The notes under the pieces: generated by a model | Databases searched by the model: none | What the model was told of the DNA's origin: nothing | The model's input: only the letters and a program-made list of their open reading frames with translations | Shown here: one piece after another, positions 36,629 to 45,673 of the stretch | Numbering within the stretch: the first letter of the stretch is position 1 | Layout: each line of letters opens with the position of its first letter | Source: CAZFBA01 sp964517135 | Lineage (GTDB): Bacteria > Cyanobacteriota > Vampirovibrionia > JBFMGH01 | NCBI GenBank assembly: GCA_964517135.1 | Contig: CAZFBA010000017.1 | Span: forward strand, 18,500 to 82,499 | Direction of reading: 5' to 3' | Length of the DNA stretch: 64,000 nucleotides | Made by a program: the position numbers and the translations under genes

Positions 36629-36816
36629 TATAAAGATCAGTGCATAACTTAAAAATTTTTCGATTTTCAAAACCCAAATCCCGCCCACCCTAAAGGAAGG
36701 CATGGGGTCTCACTCACAGGCTACGCCTGCTCGTTCAACCCATATCTTCACTTTAAAAATTTTTGAAAATCGAAAACAAAAAAATTGATTGTTATAGTTA
36801 TGCATTAGTCTTTATA
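36629..36816 (+). repeat. Repeat family C (MITE-like), intact copy
   Basis: 188 bp with terminal inverted repeats: TATAAAGATCAGTGCATAAC on the left, and TATAAAGACTAATGCATAAC reading inward from the right. A second, inner inverted pair carries TTTTCGATTTTCAAAA. The centre is GC-richer (CCCGCCCACCCTAAAGGAAG). No ORF. Other copies: 22030-22430 (interrupted) and 56062-56140 (half). Confidence 0.85.
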
Positions 36817-36839
36817 ATATATACTTAAAAGGGATAAAG

Positions 36840-36938
36840 ATTAAACAATTCTAAAATTCTCCAGGGTGTTTTTCGTTGCGCAGCAACTAAAATACCTGCC
36901 CTATATCTTCTGAAACCTTATTACTGATGACTTTTATT
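36840..36938 (-). repeat. Dispersed repeat family A, copy 3
   Basis: ATTAAACAATTCTAAAA at its left end and the ATTACTGATGAC-type right flank match the reverse complement of copies 1 and 2. The middle holds a hairpin-rich stretch (GGGTGTTTTTCGTTGCGCAG) related to the centre of family B. Confidence 0.6.
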
Positions 36939-37011
36939 ATAGTAATTGAATTTGTTGGTTTCATTTTTTAAACATAAATAACTGGTTATATAACATTATA
37001 GGAGGCCTAAT

Positions 37012-37281
37012 ATGAGTGAAGTTCAGGTAAAAAAAGTATCTGATGAAGAGTTAAATAAACTGAATATAAATTCCTGGTCAACCTGGGAATGCGGTATATC
37101 TTCGTTTGACTGGCACTATGACGAAGAAGAGGTTTGTTATTTCTTTGAAGGAGAAGTTGTAGTAGAGACCAGAGCCGGTAATTATGAGATAAAAGCAGGT
37201 GACCTTGTTACTTTTTCAAAGGGACTGAGCTGCAAATGGCATGTCAAAAAAACTGTAAGAAAGAAATATAAGTTTAACTGA
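37012..37281 (+). CDS. Small cupin protein (DUF861/EutQ-like)
   Basis: 89 aa, a single cupin barrel. WSTWECGISSFDWHYDEEEV and FFEGEVVVETRAGNYEIKAG followed by DLVTFSKGLSCKWHV follow the cupin_3 (DUF861) pattern, in which motif 1 has the YDExExCYFxEGE form. Such proteins often act in small-molecule (ureidoglycolate, ethanolamine) metabolism or are uncharacterised. TAGGAGG eight nt before ATG 37012 is an excellent ribosome site. It lies 87 nt ahead of a YkgJ-like gene on the same strand. Specific substrate unknown. Confidence 0.85.
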   Translation: MSEVQVKKVSDEELNKLNINSWSTWECGISSFDWHYDEEEVCYFFEGEVVVETRAGNYEIKAGDLVTFSKGLSCKWHVKKTVRKKYKFN

Positions 37282-37368
37282 TAACCTGCGTAAATAATCA
37301 TTAACTTTTTAGCCTCAATCATCTGAAATGGATACAATTTTAATATCTTACCGGTGCATCAGGTATTA

Positions 37369-37788
37369 ATGATGAAAGACTTTTTCATTAAGATGATTTT
37401 AAAGTTTATGGGTAAGCACTACTGGCGACGTGGCAGCTGTAACCAGTGTGGTCAGTGCTGCAAAACTATTACATTGAGGTTCCCTGATAAGCTGCTCACA
37501 AGAGAATCAGAGTTTGAATACTTAAAAGAAAATTATCCCCGGTTTCATCATTTTTACATTTCTGGCCGGGCTGATAATGGCGTGTTGCTGTTTGCCTGTA
37601 AATTTTTAACCGAAGATAACCGGTGCAGTGTCTATAACCTGAGGTCATTCTTTTGCAGGGCTTATCCAAACTTTGATACAAGGTTTATTAAACTGGGTGG
37701 CAAGCCACTGGAAGGATGCGGCTTCTATTATGAACCCATAACCCCTTTTAAAGAACACCTTCAAAGCAATCAAAGATTAACAACTTAA
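37369..37788 (+). CDS. YkgJ-family cysteine-cluster protein
   Basis: 139 aa from ATG 37369 (an in-frame GTG at 37354 lacks a ribosome site). The cysteine cluster of the YkgJ/CxxCxxCC family (putative zinc or iron chelation) is complete: SCNQCGQCCKTI near residue 24 and ACKFLTEDNRCSVYNLRSFF followed by CRAYP. The family is widespread and poorly characterised. Same strand as the cupin gene, possibly co-transcribed. Confidence 0.85.
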   Translation: MMKDFFIKMILKFMGKHYWRRGSCNQCGQCCKTITLRFPDKLLTRESEFEYLKENYPRFHHFYISGRADNGVLLFACKFLTEDNRCSVYNLRSFFCRAYPNFDTRFIKLGGKPLEGCGFYYEPITPFKEHLQSNQRLTT

Positions 37789-37880
37789 CTAATGATAATT
37801 AGTGTGATATATAGTTACAGCTACAGGCTCACAGTAAGAAGCTTTTATCATATTCAAACAAACGAAAAAACAATTTCTAT

Positions 37881-37909
37881 TTGACACCGGCGCTTTCTTT
37901 ATTTACATT
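37881..37909 (+). promoter_or_regulatory. Possible promoter of btpA
   Basis: Perfect TTGACA (37881-37886), 17-nt spacer, TACATT (37904-37909). It lies about 90 nt before the btpA ATG. Confidence 0.4.
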
Positions 37910-37995
37910 ATAAACACCGGGATACATTTTCTGGATTTAAAATATTTATTCATCAATAATCCCGCACAGAGTGTGATTTTTTTACAGGTAGAAAA

Positions 37996-38799
37996 ATGTT
38001 AACGTTTGTTGATCAAAAGCCATTACTTATCGGGTGTGTACACGTTTTACCGCTGCCCGGCGCCGCAGGCTATTGTGCTGACATGGATTTAATCATTAAG
38101 ACTGCTGTCAATGAAGCCATGATTTACTCAGAAGCAGGGTTTGATGCTGTCATTCTGGAAAACATGCACGATACACCTTATCTTAAAGGTTATGTTTACC
38201 CTGAAACAGTTGCTGCAATGACTGCTGTTGCTTCAGCCGTAAGAGATAAACTTCCTGTAAAGCCTCTGGGCATACAGATTTTAAGTGCTGCTAACAGAGA
38301 AGCTCTCGGTGTTGCTATTGCTTCAAAACTTGATTTCCTGAGAGTTGAAGGTTATACCTTTGCACACGTTGCCGATGAAGGTATTATTCAATCTTCTGCG
38401 GCTGAACTGATTCGCCTGAGAGATTATCTAAAAGCTCAGAATATTAAAGTTTTAGCTGATATTAAGAAAAAACATTCTTCTCATGCTATTACAGCAGATG
38501 TTTCTATAGAAGAAACGGCTGAGGCTGCTGAATTTATGAAAGCAGACGGCATTATTATTACTGGATCATCTACAGGTAAAAAACCTTCACAGGATGATAT
38601 TAAGCGTGTACGCCCACATACAAGCTTGCCGGTTCTAGTAGGATCTGGTATAACCCCAGATAACATTGCTGATTACTATTCCATTGTCGATGGCATTATT
38701 GCAGGTTCTTACTGCAAAGAAACCGGTCACTGGAAATTACCTGTATCACCTGAGCGATGTAAAAAATTGGCAGAATGTGTCAAAATACATAAGTATTAG
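37996..38799 (+). CDS. btpA: BtpA/SgcQ-family TIM-barrel protein
   Basis: 267 aa, full length. GCVHVLPLPGAAGYCADM, AGFDAVILENMHDTPYLK, LGIQILSAANREALGVAIAS, DFLRVEGYTFAHVADEG and DGIIITGSSTGKKPS are hallmarks of the family. In cyanobacteria BtpA is needed for stable photosystem I; in non-photosynthetic bacteria the family is of unknown, probably enzymatic function (nucleotide- or sugar-phosphate-like barrel). The gene lies 117 nt upstream of pncB on the same strand, which hints at a link with nicotinate/NAD metabolism; this is inference from position only. Confidence 0.9.
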   Translation: MLTFVDQKPLLIGCVHVLPLPGAAGYCADMDLIIKTAVNEAMIYSEAGFDAVILENMHDTPYLKGYVYPETVAAMTAVASAVRDKLPVKPLGIQILSAANREALGVAIASKLDFLRVEGYTFAHVADEGIIQSSAAELIRLRDYLKAQNIKVLADIKKKHSSHAITADVSIEETAEAAEFMKADGIIITGSSTGKKPSQDDIKRVRPHTSLPVLVGSGITPDNIADYYSIVDGIIAGSYCKETGHWKLPVSPERCKKLAECVKIHKY

Positions 38800-38916
38800 T
38801 TTAACTTACGTAAAAATCAACCACTTCCACCTTATAAACTCAACCTGCTTAGTGTGAAATATACAATAATTTATCATTATGGCTAAACGTCAGCCTCAAA
38901 GAACAAGGAGTCGATA

Positions 38917-40275
38917 ATGCCTCTAAACCACAGGACTTCGATGACAGATCTCTATCAACTTACAATGGCAGCAGGCTATTTTGAAAAAGGATTTGATCTT
39001 GTATCGACATTTGAGCTATTTGTGAGAAATCTTCCTGAAAATCGCTCATATCTCGTGTCAGCTGGCGTTAATCAATGCCTTGAATATCTTCAAAATATGT
39101 CATTTAAAGCAGATGAAATTGAATATATCAGAAATCACCCCTCTTTTAAGAATGTATCAGATGAATTTTTTAGTTATCTCAAGCAATTTCGCTTTACCGG
39201 GGATGTTTATGCCATGGAAGAAGGCACTCTGTTTTTTCCTGATGAGCCTGTAATCAGAGTAACTGCCCCTGCAATCCAGGCCCAGCTTGTTGAAACATAC
39301 CTGCTTTCTCAATTTAACTTTCAAACACTTATTGCATCAAAGGCTGCACGTATTAAATCAGTTGCCGGAAATTGTGCTGTAATTGAATTTGGTACCCGGC
39401 GGGCTCATTCTCCTGAGGCTGGTTTGCTGGCAGCTAGAGCAGCGTTTGTTGGCGGTTGTGACGGAACATCAAATGTTTTGGCTGGTATAGAATATGGAAT
39501 ACCAACTTATGGAACTATGGCTCATTCCTGGGTTATGGCATATGAAACAGAAGATGAAGCATACAGAGCCTATACAGATGTTTTTCCAGAAAGCAATGCT
39601 CTTCTTATTGATACTTATGATACTGTTGAAGCAGCTAAAAAGATTGTAAAATATGATTATAATGTTTCTTCTGTCAGGCTCGATAGCGGTAATATAGAAA
39701 AATTAAGCAAGCAGGTCAGAGAGATTTTTGACCGGTCAGGCAAAAAAGATATTAAAATTATTGTCAGTGGAGACCTGAACGAATATAAGATAAAAGAGCT
39801 TCTTGAAAAATATGCACCGGTTGATATTTTTGGGGTCGGAACAGAGCTTTCTACCTCTAAAGATGCCCCGGCTCTCTCTGGAGTGTATAAACTTGTTCAG
39901 CAGGAAAGAAATAGCAGGGTAGAATATAAAGCTAAATTCTCTGAAAACAAGAAAACTTATCCGGCTAAAAAGCAGGTTTACAGATATAAAGATCAAAATG
40001 GATACTTTAATCATGATCTGATAGCTAAAGAAGATGAAATCATAAATGGATATACCATGACCCTCCTGAAACCTGCCATTAAAGATGGTATAATTACTGA
40101 GAATTTCGATATGAATATTGATAATGCCAGAAATAGATGTCTGGAATCCATGAAATGCCTGCCAGAACAGTATAAAAACATTAAATACCCTTCTGAATAC
40201 CCCGTTGAGATCAGTGAAAACCTTTATAAGATTGCCAGAGAATTAGAAAAAAAATACCTTAAAGTGTTAAACTAA
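38917..40275 (+). CDS. pncB: Nicotinate phosphoribosyltransferase
   Basis: 452 aa. It converts nicotinate and PRPP to nicotinate mononucleotide, the entry step of NAD salvage. Recognisable blocks are RTSMTDLYQLTMAAGYFEKG, EFGTRRAHSPEAG, the GTMAHSWVMAYE histidine loop (phosphorylated His in the family), DTYDTVEAAKK, VRLDSGN and FGVGTELSTSKDAPAL. AAGGAG precedes ATG 38917. First gene of a tight cluster: 13 nt to pncA, then a 16-nt overlap to nadE, then 13 nt to the Nudix regulator. Confidence 0.96.
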   Translation: MPLNHRTSMTDLYQLTMAAGYFEKGFDLVSTFELFVRNLPENRSYLVSAGVNQCLEYLQNMSFKADEIEYIRNHPSFKNVSDEFFSYLKQFRFTGDVYAMEEGTLFFPDEPVIRVTAPAIQAQLVETYLLSQFNFQTLIASKAARIKSVAGNCAVIEFGTRRAHSPEAGLLAARAAFVGGCDGTSNVLAGIEYGIPTYGTMAHSWVMAYETEDEAYRAYTDVFPESNALLIDTYDTVEAAKKIVKYDYNVSSVRLDSGNIEKLSKQVREIFDRSGKKDIKIIVSGDLNEYKIKELLEKYAPVDIFGVGTELSTSKDAPALSGVYKLVQQERNSRVEYKAKFSENKKTYPAKKQVYRYKDQNGYFNHDLIAKEDEIINGYTMTLLKPAIKDGIITENFDMNIDNARNRCLESMKCLPEQYKNIKYPSEYPVEISENLYKIARELEKKYLKVLN

Positions 40276-40288
40276 CAGGAGACAATTA

Positions 40289-40894
40289 ATGGAAAAATTA
40301 TTGTTTTTTGATGTAGATACACAGAACGATTTTATGAATCAGAATGGTGCTCTCTATGTAGAAGGTGCAGAAGAGATAAAGCCAAACCTTAAACAGCTTA
40401 TAGATTGCGCAAAAGGCTGCGGTATTCCTGTTATAGCTTCTATTGATGCTCATTCCAGTGATGATCCTGAGTTCAATGAATACCCGCCTCACTGCATTAA
40501 AGGTACTCGTGGCCAGCAAAAAATAGAAGAGACAACTATCAAGAGGGCTACGGTGATTCAGGATAACAAGAATGTCCCAATTAACCCTGATTCAAAGTTT
40601 TTTGTTATAGAAAAAACTGTTTTTGATATGTTTTCAAACAAAAATACTGATACAATATTAGAGTCGATAAAACCTGATAAATGTATTGTTTTTGGAGTTG
40701 CAACTGATATCTGTGTAAAAAAAGCTGTAGAGGCTTTGCTGAAAAGAAACTATCAGGTCGTATTGCTTGAAGATGCTGTCAGAGGAATTAATAAGGATAA
40801 TACAAATCGGTTTTTCGCCCGGGCCAGAAATGCTGGCGTGGAAATACTAAGTTCTTACGAGGTTTTAAAAAGTTTAAAATGCTTATCGCACTAG
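40289..40894 (+). CDS. pncA: Nicotinamidase (isochorismatase-like hydrolase)
   Basis: 201 aa. The catalytic triad is placed as in PncA: Asp in FFDVDTQNDFM (about residue 10), Lys in FVIEKTVFDMFSNKN, and the nucleophile Cys in CIVFGVATDICVKKA; the metal-binding SIDAHSSDDPEF and PPHCIKGTRGQ are present. It deamidates nicotinamide to nicotinate, feeding PncB next door. AGGAG precedes ATG 40289. Its 3' end overlaps nadE by 16 nt, so translation is coupled. Confidence 0.94.
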   Translation: MEKLLFFDVDTQNDFMNQNGALYVEGAEEIKPNLKQLIDCAKGCGIPVIASIDAHSSDDPEFNEYPPHCIKGTRGQQKIEETTIKRATVIQDNKNVPINPDSKFFVIEKTVFDMFSNKNTDTILESIKPDKCIVFGVATDICVKKAVEALLKRNYQVVLLEDAVRGINKDNTNRFFARARNAGVEILSSYEVLKSLKCLSH

Positions 40895-42516
40895 CCCAGA
40901 TCAACCCTGTTGTAGGAGATATTGATTACAACCTTAACAGAGTCATTGAGTATACTGAAAAAGCTAAGGCCAGAAATGCCGATTTAGTTATTTTTAGCGA
41001 GACAGTAACAGTAGGGTATCCCGCAAGAGACTTGCTTGATAGGCAGGAGCTCATTGACGATAATTTAAAAGCCGTTGATGAAATGGCAAAACATTCAAAT
41101 GATATTGGTATTCTTTGTGGCTTTGTAGAAAGAAACCCGTTTCCAGGCGAAAAACCCCTCTATAATGCCGCTGCACTGATGCATAAAGGTAAGATTATCC
41201 TTAAACAACATAAAAGCCTTTTGCCAGACTATGATGTATTTGATGAACGACGATACTATGAACCGGCTCATTGTGTGCATCCTGTTGAGTTTAAAGGCAT
41301 CAAGCTGGGTATAACTATTTGCGAAGATATGTGGACCTATTCTCCTGATGTTAGCAAGATTTATAAGTTTGATCCTAACAATGTTTTAACCTTATTAGGG
41401 GCTGATTTGCTTATTAACCTTTCTGCTTCACCATATTACTATCAGAAACCTTTCCAACGCTTTGAAACAATACAGAATATTGCAAAATATAATAAGAAAA
41501 AGTTCTGTTATGTCAACCAGGTTGGCGGTAATGATGATCTTATATTTGATGGCAAAAGCATTATAGTAGATGAAGAAGGTTCAATTCTTGCAATAGCAAA
41601 AAACTTTGAAGAAGATATAATCTTTTATGACACTGAAACAGGTAAAGGAGATAAACATAATACCTGTGAAGACGAAATTGAATGTATTTACCTTGCCTTG
41701 CTGACAGGCTTAAAAGATTATGTAAGAAAATGTGGATTTAAAAAAGTTGTGCTGGGTCTTTCAGGCGGAATAGATTCTACCCTGACAGCGGCACTAGCTG
41801 CTAAAGCTCTGGGACCAAGCAATGTTATTGGTATTTCTATGCCGGGTAGATACTCTTCGCAGGGCAGCCTTGATGATGCTAAAGCTCTGGCAGATAATCT
41901 TGGAATTGAATATCATGTTGTACCTATTGACAGGATTTTTGAAGCCTCTCTTATGACTATACAGCCTGAAAACCCTGAACCCAGAATGGATGTAACTGAA
42001 GAAAACATTCAGGCAAGAATAAGAGCAAATATTATTATGTCTTTTGCAAATAGGCATAACTGTCTGGCATTAACAACAGGCAACAAGTCAGAAACGGCCG
42101 TAGGTTACTCTACTTTATATGGAGATATGGCCGGCGGGCTCGCTGTTATATCTGATCTTTATAAGTGTCAGGTTTACGAACTTGCAAACTTCATCAATAG
42201 AAAAGAAAATAATGTTATACCTTATAATACTATAATTAAACCACCTTCAGCAGAACTCAGGCCCAATCAGCAAGATAAAGATTCTTTACCTGAGTACAAC
42301 CTTTTAGATAAAATCTTAAAAGATTATATTGAAAGTGATCTAACGCTAAATGAACTCTGTGAAAAATATGACAAAAAACTCGTTCTTGAGATATTGAAAA
42401 AAGTCGATTACAGCGAATTTAAACGAAGGCAGGCAGCACCGGGGTTAAAAATTTCTGCAAGAGCCTTCGGAAGCGGGAGGAGATTACCAATCGCCCAGGG
42501 ATATAAATGGAGATAG
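40879..42516 (+). CDS. nadE: Glutamine-dependent NAD+ synthetase
   Basis: 545 aa with two domains. The N-terminal nitrilase-type glutaminase carries Glu41 (VIFSETV), Lys112 (KQHKSLLPDYDVFDE) and Cys148 (ITICEDMW). The C-terminal NAD synthase domain starts near residue 275 with VVLGLSGGIDSTLTAALAAK and includes TGNKSETAVGYSTLYGDMAG and ELRPNQQDKDSLPEY. It amidates nicotinate adenine dinucleotide to NAD+, completing the salvage route whose first steps are pncA and pncB. The ATG overlaps the end of pncA. Confidence 0.97.
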   Translation: MLIALAQINPVVGDIDYNLNRVIEYTEKAKARNADLVIFSETVTVGYPARDLLDRQELIDDNLKAVDEMAKHSNDIGILCGFVERNPFPGEKPLYNAAALMHKGKIILKQHKSLLPDYDVFDERRYYEPAHCVHPVEFKGIKLGITICEDMWTYSPDVSKIYKFDPNNVLTLLGADLLINLSASPYYYQKPFQRFETIQNIAKYNKKKFCYVNQVGGNDDLIFDGKSIIVDEEGSILAIAKNFEEDIIFYDTETGKGDKHNTCEDEIECIYLALLTGLKDYVRKCGFKKVVLGLSGGIDSTLTAALAAKALGPSNVIGISMPGRYSSQGSLDDAKALADNLGIEYHVVPIDRIFEASLMTIQPENPEPRMDVTEENIQARIRANIIMSFANRHNCLALTTGNKSETAVGYSTLYGDMAGGLAVISDLYKCQVYELANFINRKENNVIPYNTIIKPPSAELRPNQQDKDSLPEYNLLDKILKDYIESDLTLNELCEKYDKKLVLEILKKVDYSEFKRRQAAPGLKISARAFGSGRRLPIAQGYKWR

Positions 42517-42529
42517 GGAACAGAAAATC

Positions 42530-43210
42530 ATGGCAGAACAGGAAAAATTAAAAGATAATCCGGCAATTGAAAAACCTTCTGTGACAGTTGATATAGTTAT
42601 TTTTACTGTCCAGGATCAGGATCTTAAAGTATTGCTCATTAAAAGAAAAACCCCGCCTTATAAAGACAGCTGGGCGATACCTGGCGGTTTTATTCGCATT
42701 AGAGAAACTCTTGATCAGGCCGCCTTAAGAGAACTTAAAGAAGAAACTGGTGTTGAAGATGTCTATCTGGAACAGCTCTATACATTTGGAGATCCTGATA
42801 GAGACCCCAGAACAAGAGTTATTACAGTATCATACTATTCTCTGGTCAGTTTTGATAAACTAACTCCACGTGCCGGTGAAGAAGCTGAAGAAGTAAGCTG
42901 GTTCAGTTTAAAAAACCTGCCAAAACTCGGGTTTGACCACGATGTTATTATTGAAAACGCACTTGAAAGGCTCAGGACAAAGCTAAGCTATTCAAATGTA
43001 GTGTTTCAACTTTTACCGGATGAATTTACACTCACCGAACTTCAAAAAGTTTATGAGATTATTCTGGATAAAAAACTCGACAAAAGAAATTTCAGAAAAC
43101 GTGTTATGTCTATGAATATACTTCAAGAAACCAGCAAAACCAAAATGGAAGGCTATCATAGACCTGCCAAGCTCTATAAATTTAAAAACGATGAGCTATT
43201 GCCAGAATAA
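42530..43210 (+). CDS. nrtR: Nudix-winged-helix protein, NrtR-like regulator of NAD metabolism
   Basis: 226 aa. Residues ~15-145 form a Nudix domain whose box is intact (GFIRIRETLDQAALRE then LKEETGV). Residues ~150-225 form the winged-helix domain typical of NrtR (LPDEFTLTELQKVYEIIL, DKRNFRKRVMSMNILQE). NrtR senses ADP-ribose and represses NAD genes; placement as the last gene of pncB-pncA-nadE strongly supports that role. Because the Nudix box is complete, hydrolysis of ADP-ribose or a similar compound is also possible. Separated from nadE by 13 nt. Confidence 0.9.
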   Translation: MAEQEKLKDNPAIEKPSVTVDIVIFTVQDQDLKVLLIKRKTPPYKDSWAIPGGFIRIRETLDQAALRELKEETGVEDVYLEQLYTFGDPDRDPRTRVITVSYYSLVSFDKLTPRAGEEAEEVSWFSLKNLPKLGFDHDVIIENALERLRTKLSYSNVVFQLLPDEFTLTELQKVYEIILDKKLDKRNFRKRVMSMNILQETSKTKMEGYHRPAKLYKFKNDELLPE

Positions 43211-43285
43211 TTCAGATGTTATAATAAACAAACCGGCTGATCTGAGCGAGCAAAGCACGTCTGCGAAGACAGCAAACAAGCTGTC

Positions 43286-43372
43286 TACTAAACAACACAA
43301 AAGAATTAAACAACTCTAAATTACCCGCCATTTATCTTCAGAAATCTGATTACTTGTGACGTTAATTATAGC
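43286..43372 (-). repeat. Dispersed repeat family A, copy 4
   Basis: TACTAAACAACACAAAAGAA, then TTAAACAACTCTAAA and CCGCCATTTATCTTCAG, ending ATCTGATTACTTGTGACGTT: the reverse complement of copies 1 and 2, retaining both halves of the consensus. Confidence 0.7.
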
Positions 43373-43388
43373 AGTATTAAAGAAAACA

Positions 43389-43517
43389 TATACCATTCCA
43401 CGTAAATAATTAATATATGCTGATGGAATTCAGTAGGGTGTTTTTGCCCGCACAGCGGGCAAAAACACCCGGCCTCTATAATCTGGAATCTATACATTAC
43501 TTTCAAGGATCAGTATA
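43389..43517 (+). repeat. Dispersed repeat family B, copy 2 (MITE-like)
   Basis: 129 bp nearly identical to 8582-8708. It includes a perfect central hairpin GTGTTTTTGCCCGC / GCGGGCAAAAACAC and the TATAC-type imperfect terminal inverted repeats. It lies immediately beside a family A copy. Confidence 0.8.
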
Positions 43518-43540
43518 AGAGGCTAATATTCAGCAAAACT

Positions 43541-43567
43541 ACCGGAGCGAACTTAGTTCGCTCCGGT
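43541..43567. repeat. Perfect 12-bp hairpin
   Basis: ACCGGAGCGAAC / GTTCGCTCCGGT with a TTA loop. The high GC and the weak T-run after it suggest a mobile palindromic unit more than a terminator, though it is positioned to stop transcripts from the NAD cluster. Confidence 0.6.
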
Positions 43568-43887
43568 GAGAGTTTTATTTCGGGCTAATTCAGATATCCA
43601 ATAAACTATTGTCATTACGAGGAGGGCTTTTAGCCCGACGTGGCACAGTCACTCCCCCCTGAAACCCTACTTTAGCGAGTGAACAGAAGGTATAAATACT
43701 GCAACCCTTGCCTGGGCAAGCGAACGAAAACTTGAGAGAGCGTGCGAAGACAGAAAAGCAATTTTAGTCCAGTGCGGTCACTCACCCCGAATTGAAGGGC
43801 GGGAGGGTTGGGAACTTGCTGAGAATGAAGTTTTCAACTTATGCACTGATCATTCTGTATAGAAAGCAATTGCTTTAAGAAAGAAGA
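43568..43887. repeat. Mosaic of palindromic repeat fragments
   Basis: This gap has no gene. It contains TTGTCATTACGAGGAGGGCT, a sequence of the type found in widespread intergenic repeats of many bacteria, several inverted GC-rich blocks, and (about 43833-43860, reversed) a fragment of the family C end (ATGATCAGTGCATAAGTTG). Confidence 0.5.
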
Positions 43888-43904
43888 GGGGTGTAATACA
43901 CCCC
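43888..43904 (-). terminator. Likely terminator of the HEAGH-protein gene
   Basis: GGGGTGT / ACACCCC hairpin with an AAT loop; a pyrimidine-rich tract follows on the minus strand. Confidence 0.4.
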
Positions 43905-43933
43905 CCGGGAAGCTATAACTGATAAATATGGGT

Positions 43934-45673
43934 CTATACTACAACCGGATCCTCAATTTTTGGTACTTTTACAAGTACATTTGAGCCACCCGGCATTCTG
44001 TAAACGGTGGGCTGGGTTACGCTTCCACCTTTATCCTGTGCTTCTTCCATTTTGCTTAGATGATTCATTGCATCTTTGATAGCATCCTTAATTTCGAGAG
44101 AAGTTGTTTTGTTTTCTCCGGCATAGAAGAGTTGTCCTTTTTTGTCAAAGCCAAGTGTCAGGCCATCATAAAGATGAAGTGCATACTGCTCTGTTCCATA
44201 AGGTAACTCAACTGTTCTCGGTGCTTTCATCTGAAGGAATGTTTCACCAAAGTCATTGGTATAAGCACTTTCTAACTGATATTTGTTTTCTGACGGTAAA
44301 TTCAAAGCAGCTTTTTGTTTATTTACAAAGGTTTCAATAGCTTCTTTTGAATTCATAACCATTGAAGGCAGCTTCAATTGTGGTAATTGAGCCTGTTTAG
44401 TTTCCCATTCTTTAATAGTTTCAGGCTTCATTATTTCTCTATCAATCAACACTTTCTTCAATAAATCTTTGTATTGACCGTTAAAGTCTGCTTGATCAGC
44501 TTTAAGAAGTGCCTCAGCTATATTGTCAAAGTATACGTTTCCAGGAGGTGAGAAATCACCCATTGCTCTGGCAAATATCTTGGTAAGATCATCTCTTGTC
44601 TTAACCAGAGCATCTTTCAGATCCATATTTTTAGAATGTTTGGCTGCTGATTCGGTGATAATGTCATAGAAGAATGCTCCAAAGAGTCTTCCGAAGTTGT
44701 GAACTTCTTTAGATTCTCTGCCAGACTCAAAATCAGACATCTTGAGGTCATTAATAGCATTTCTTAGATATAATCTATCGCCATATACAGCCTGACCAAA
44801 TTGCTCTGCCAGAGATGCAATCAGGTTTTCTTTTCTTAGATCTCCGCCAGTATCTTTGATTACACGATCGAGTATTTTTTCATCCTGCATTGATAATAAC
44901 ATTGCAGTACTATCACCAAAGCCTTCATGTATTGCTCCACCGTGTGAACCCCAGCCTATATAGCTTGGTCTTAGGCCATCAAGAACAGCATGCCCTGCTT
45001 CGTGTGTTACAACATCTGCCATCTTTGATGTATAGCATTTTTCCTGCGGGTTTGTTCTGCTGTTAAAGTAGAACAGTTTAATAACCTGATCCCAGCGGCT
45101 GTAATAAGCATTCATTGTAACCCCTGCCAGCGGGTGAACTTTTATCTGCTCACTCGGAAAAGCCCAGTCGATCTTACGTCCCAGAGCATTTTCATAGGTA
45201 TTAAGCGTCTTTTGAGCAAATGTATAAGCGTTTACTCTGTCAAACTGCGGTGATTTTACATCAGGCAAATAGTTTCCATTAGCATCGGGTTTTGCAACTT
45301 CGCTCTTATCAACAGTTTTTACTCTGCTGCTTTCTGGTCCCGGAGCTACTTCACCTTTTAAGGTATAAACTTCTGGCTTTGAAACCAGTGGATCCTGCGG
45401 GTAAACCTTGTATTGAACGACTGGCTCTTTATCCATTTCTTTCAGTGGACTGGTTTTAACCAGATTTAATTTTGCTTCAGGGTGAGCTTTTAGCCCTTCA
45501 GGCAATGTCGGAACCACCAGATTACCTGCAAAAGCAATTGATGGAATTGACATAAAAGAAAGCTTTGAACTTTTCAAGCTTTCCTGTGCTGGTTTTGAGT
45601 TTTCACTATCTTTTTTGGCTGCTTTATTCTTGTGTAATAAAGCACTAATTCTTCCCGGTAATTCAACCTTCAT
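43934..45673 (-). CDS. Thermolysin-like zinc metallopeptidase (gluzincin)
   Basis: 579 aa. The zinc site is visible: VVTHEAGHAVLDG gives His224, Glu225 and His228, and 22 residues on IHEGFGDSTAM supplies the third ligand Glu250, matching the HEXXH...E(xx)D layout of M4-like gluzincins. There is no Sec signal peptide; residues 1-50 are basic and end in SFMSIPSIAFAGN, an aromatic-Gly motif reminiscent of other proteins in this window. The C-terminal ~250 residues have no recognised domain. GGGGGGAT precedes ATG 45673. Substrate and export route are unknown; a secreted or self-processing protease is plausible. Confidence 0.8.
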   Translation of the reverse strand: MKVELPGRISALLHKNKAAKKDSENSKPAQESLKSSKLSFMSIPSIAFAGNLVVPTLPEGLKAHPEAKLNLVKTSPLKEMDKEPVVQYKVYPQDPLVSKPEVYTLKGEVAPGPESSRVKTVDKSEVAKPDANGNYLPDVKSPQFDRVNAYTFAQKTLNTYENALGRKIDWAFPSEQIKVHPLAGVTMNAYYSRWDQVIKLFYFNSRTNPQEKCYTSKMADVVTHEAGHAVLDGLRPSYIGWGSHGGAIHEGFGDSTAMLLSMQDEKILDRVIKDTGGDLRKENLIASLAEQFGQAVYGDRLYLRNAINDLKMSDFESGRESKEVHNFGRLFGAFFYDIITESAAKHSKNMDLKDALVKTRDDLTKIFARAMGDFSPPGNVYFDNIAEALLKADQADFNGQYKDLLKKVLIDREIMKPETIKEWETKQAQLPQLKLPSMVMNSKEAIETFVNKQKAALNLPSENKYQLESAYTNDFGETFLQMKAPRTVELPYGTEQYALHLYDGLTLGFDKKGQLFYAGENKTTSLEIKDAIKDAMNHLSKMEEAQDKGGSVTQPTVYRMPGGSNVLVKVPKIEDPVVV

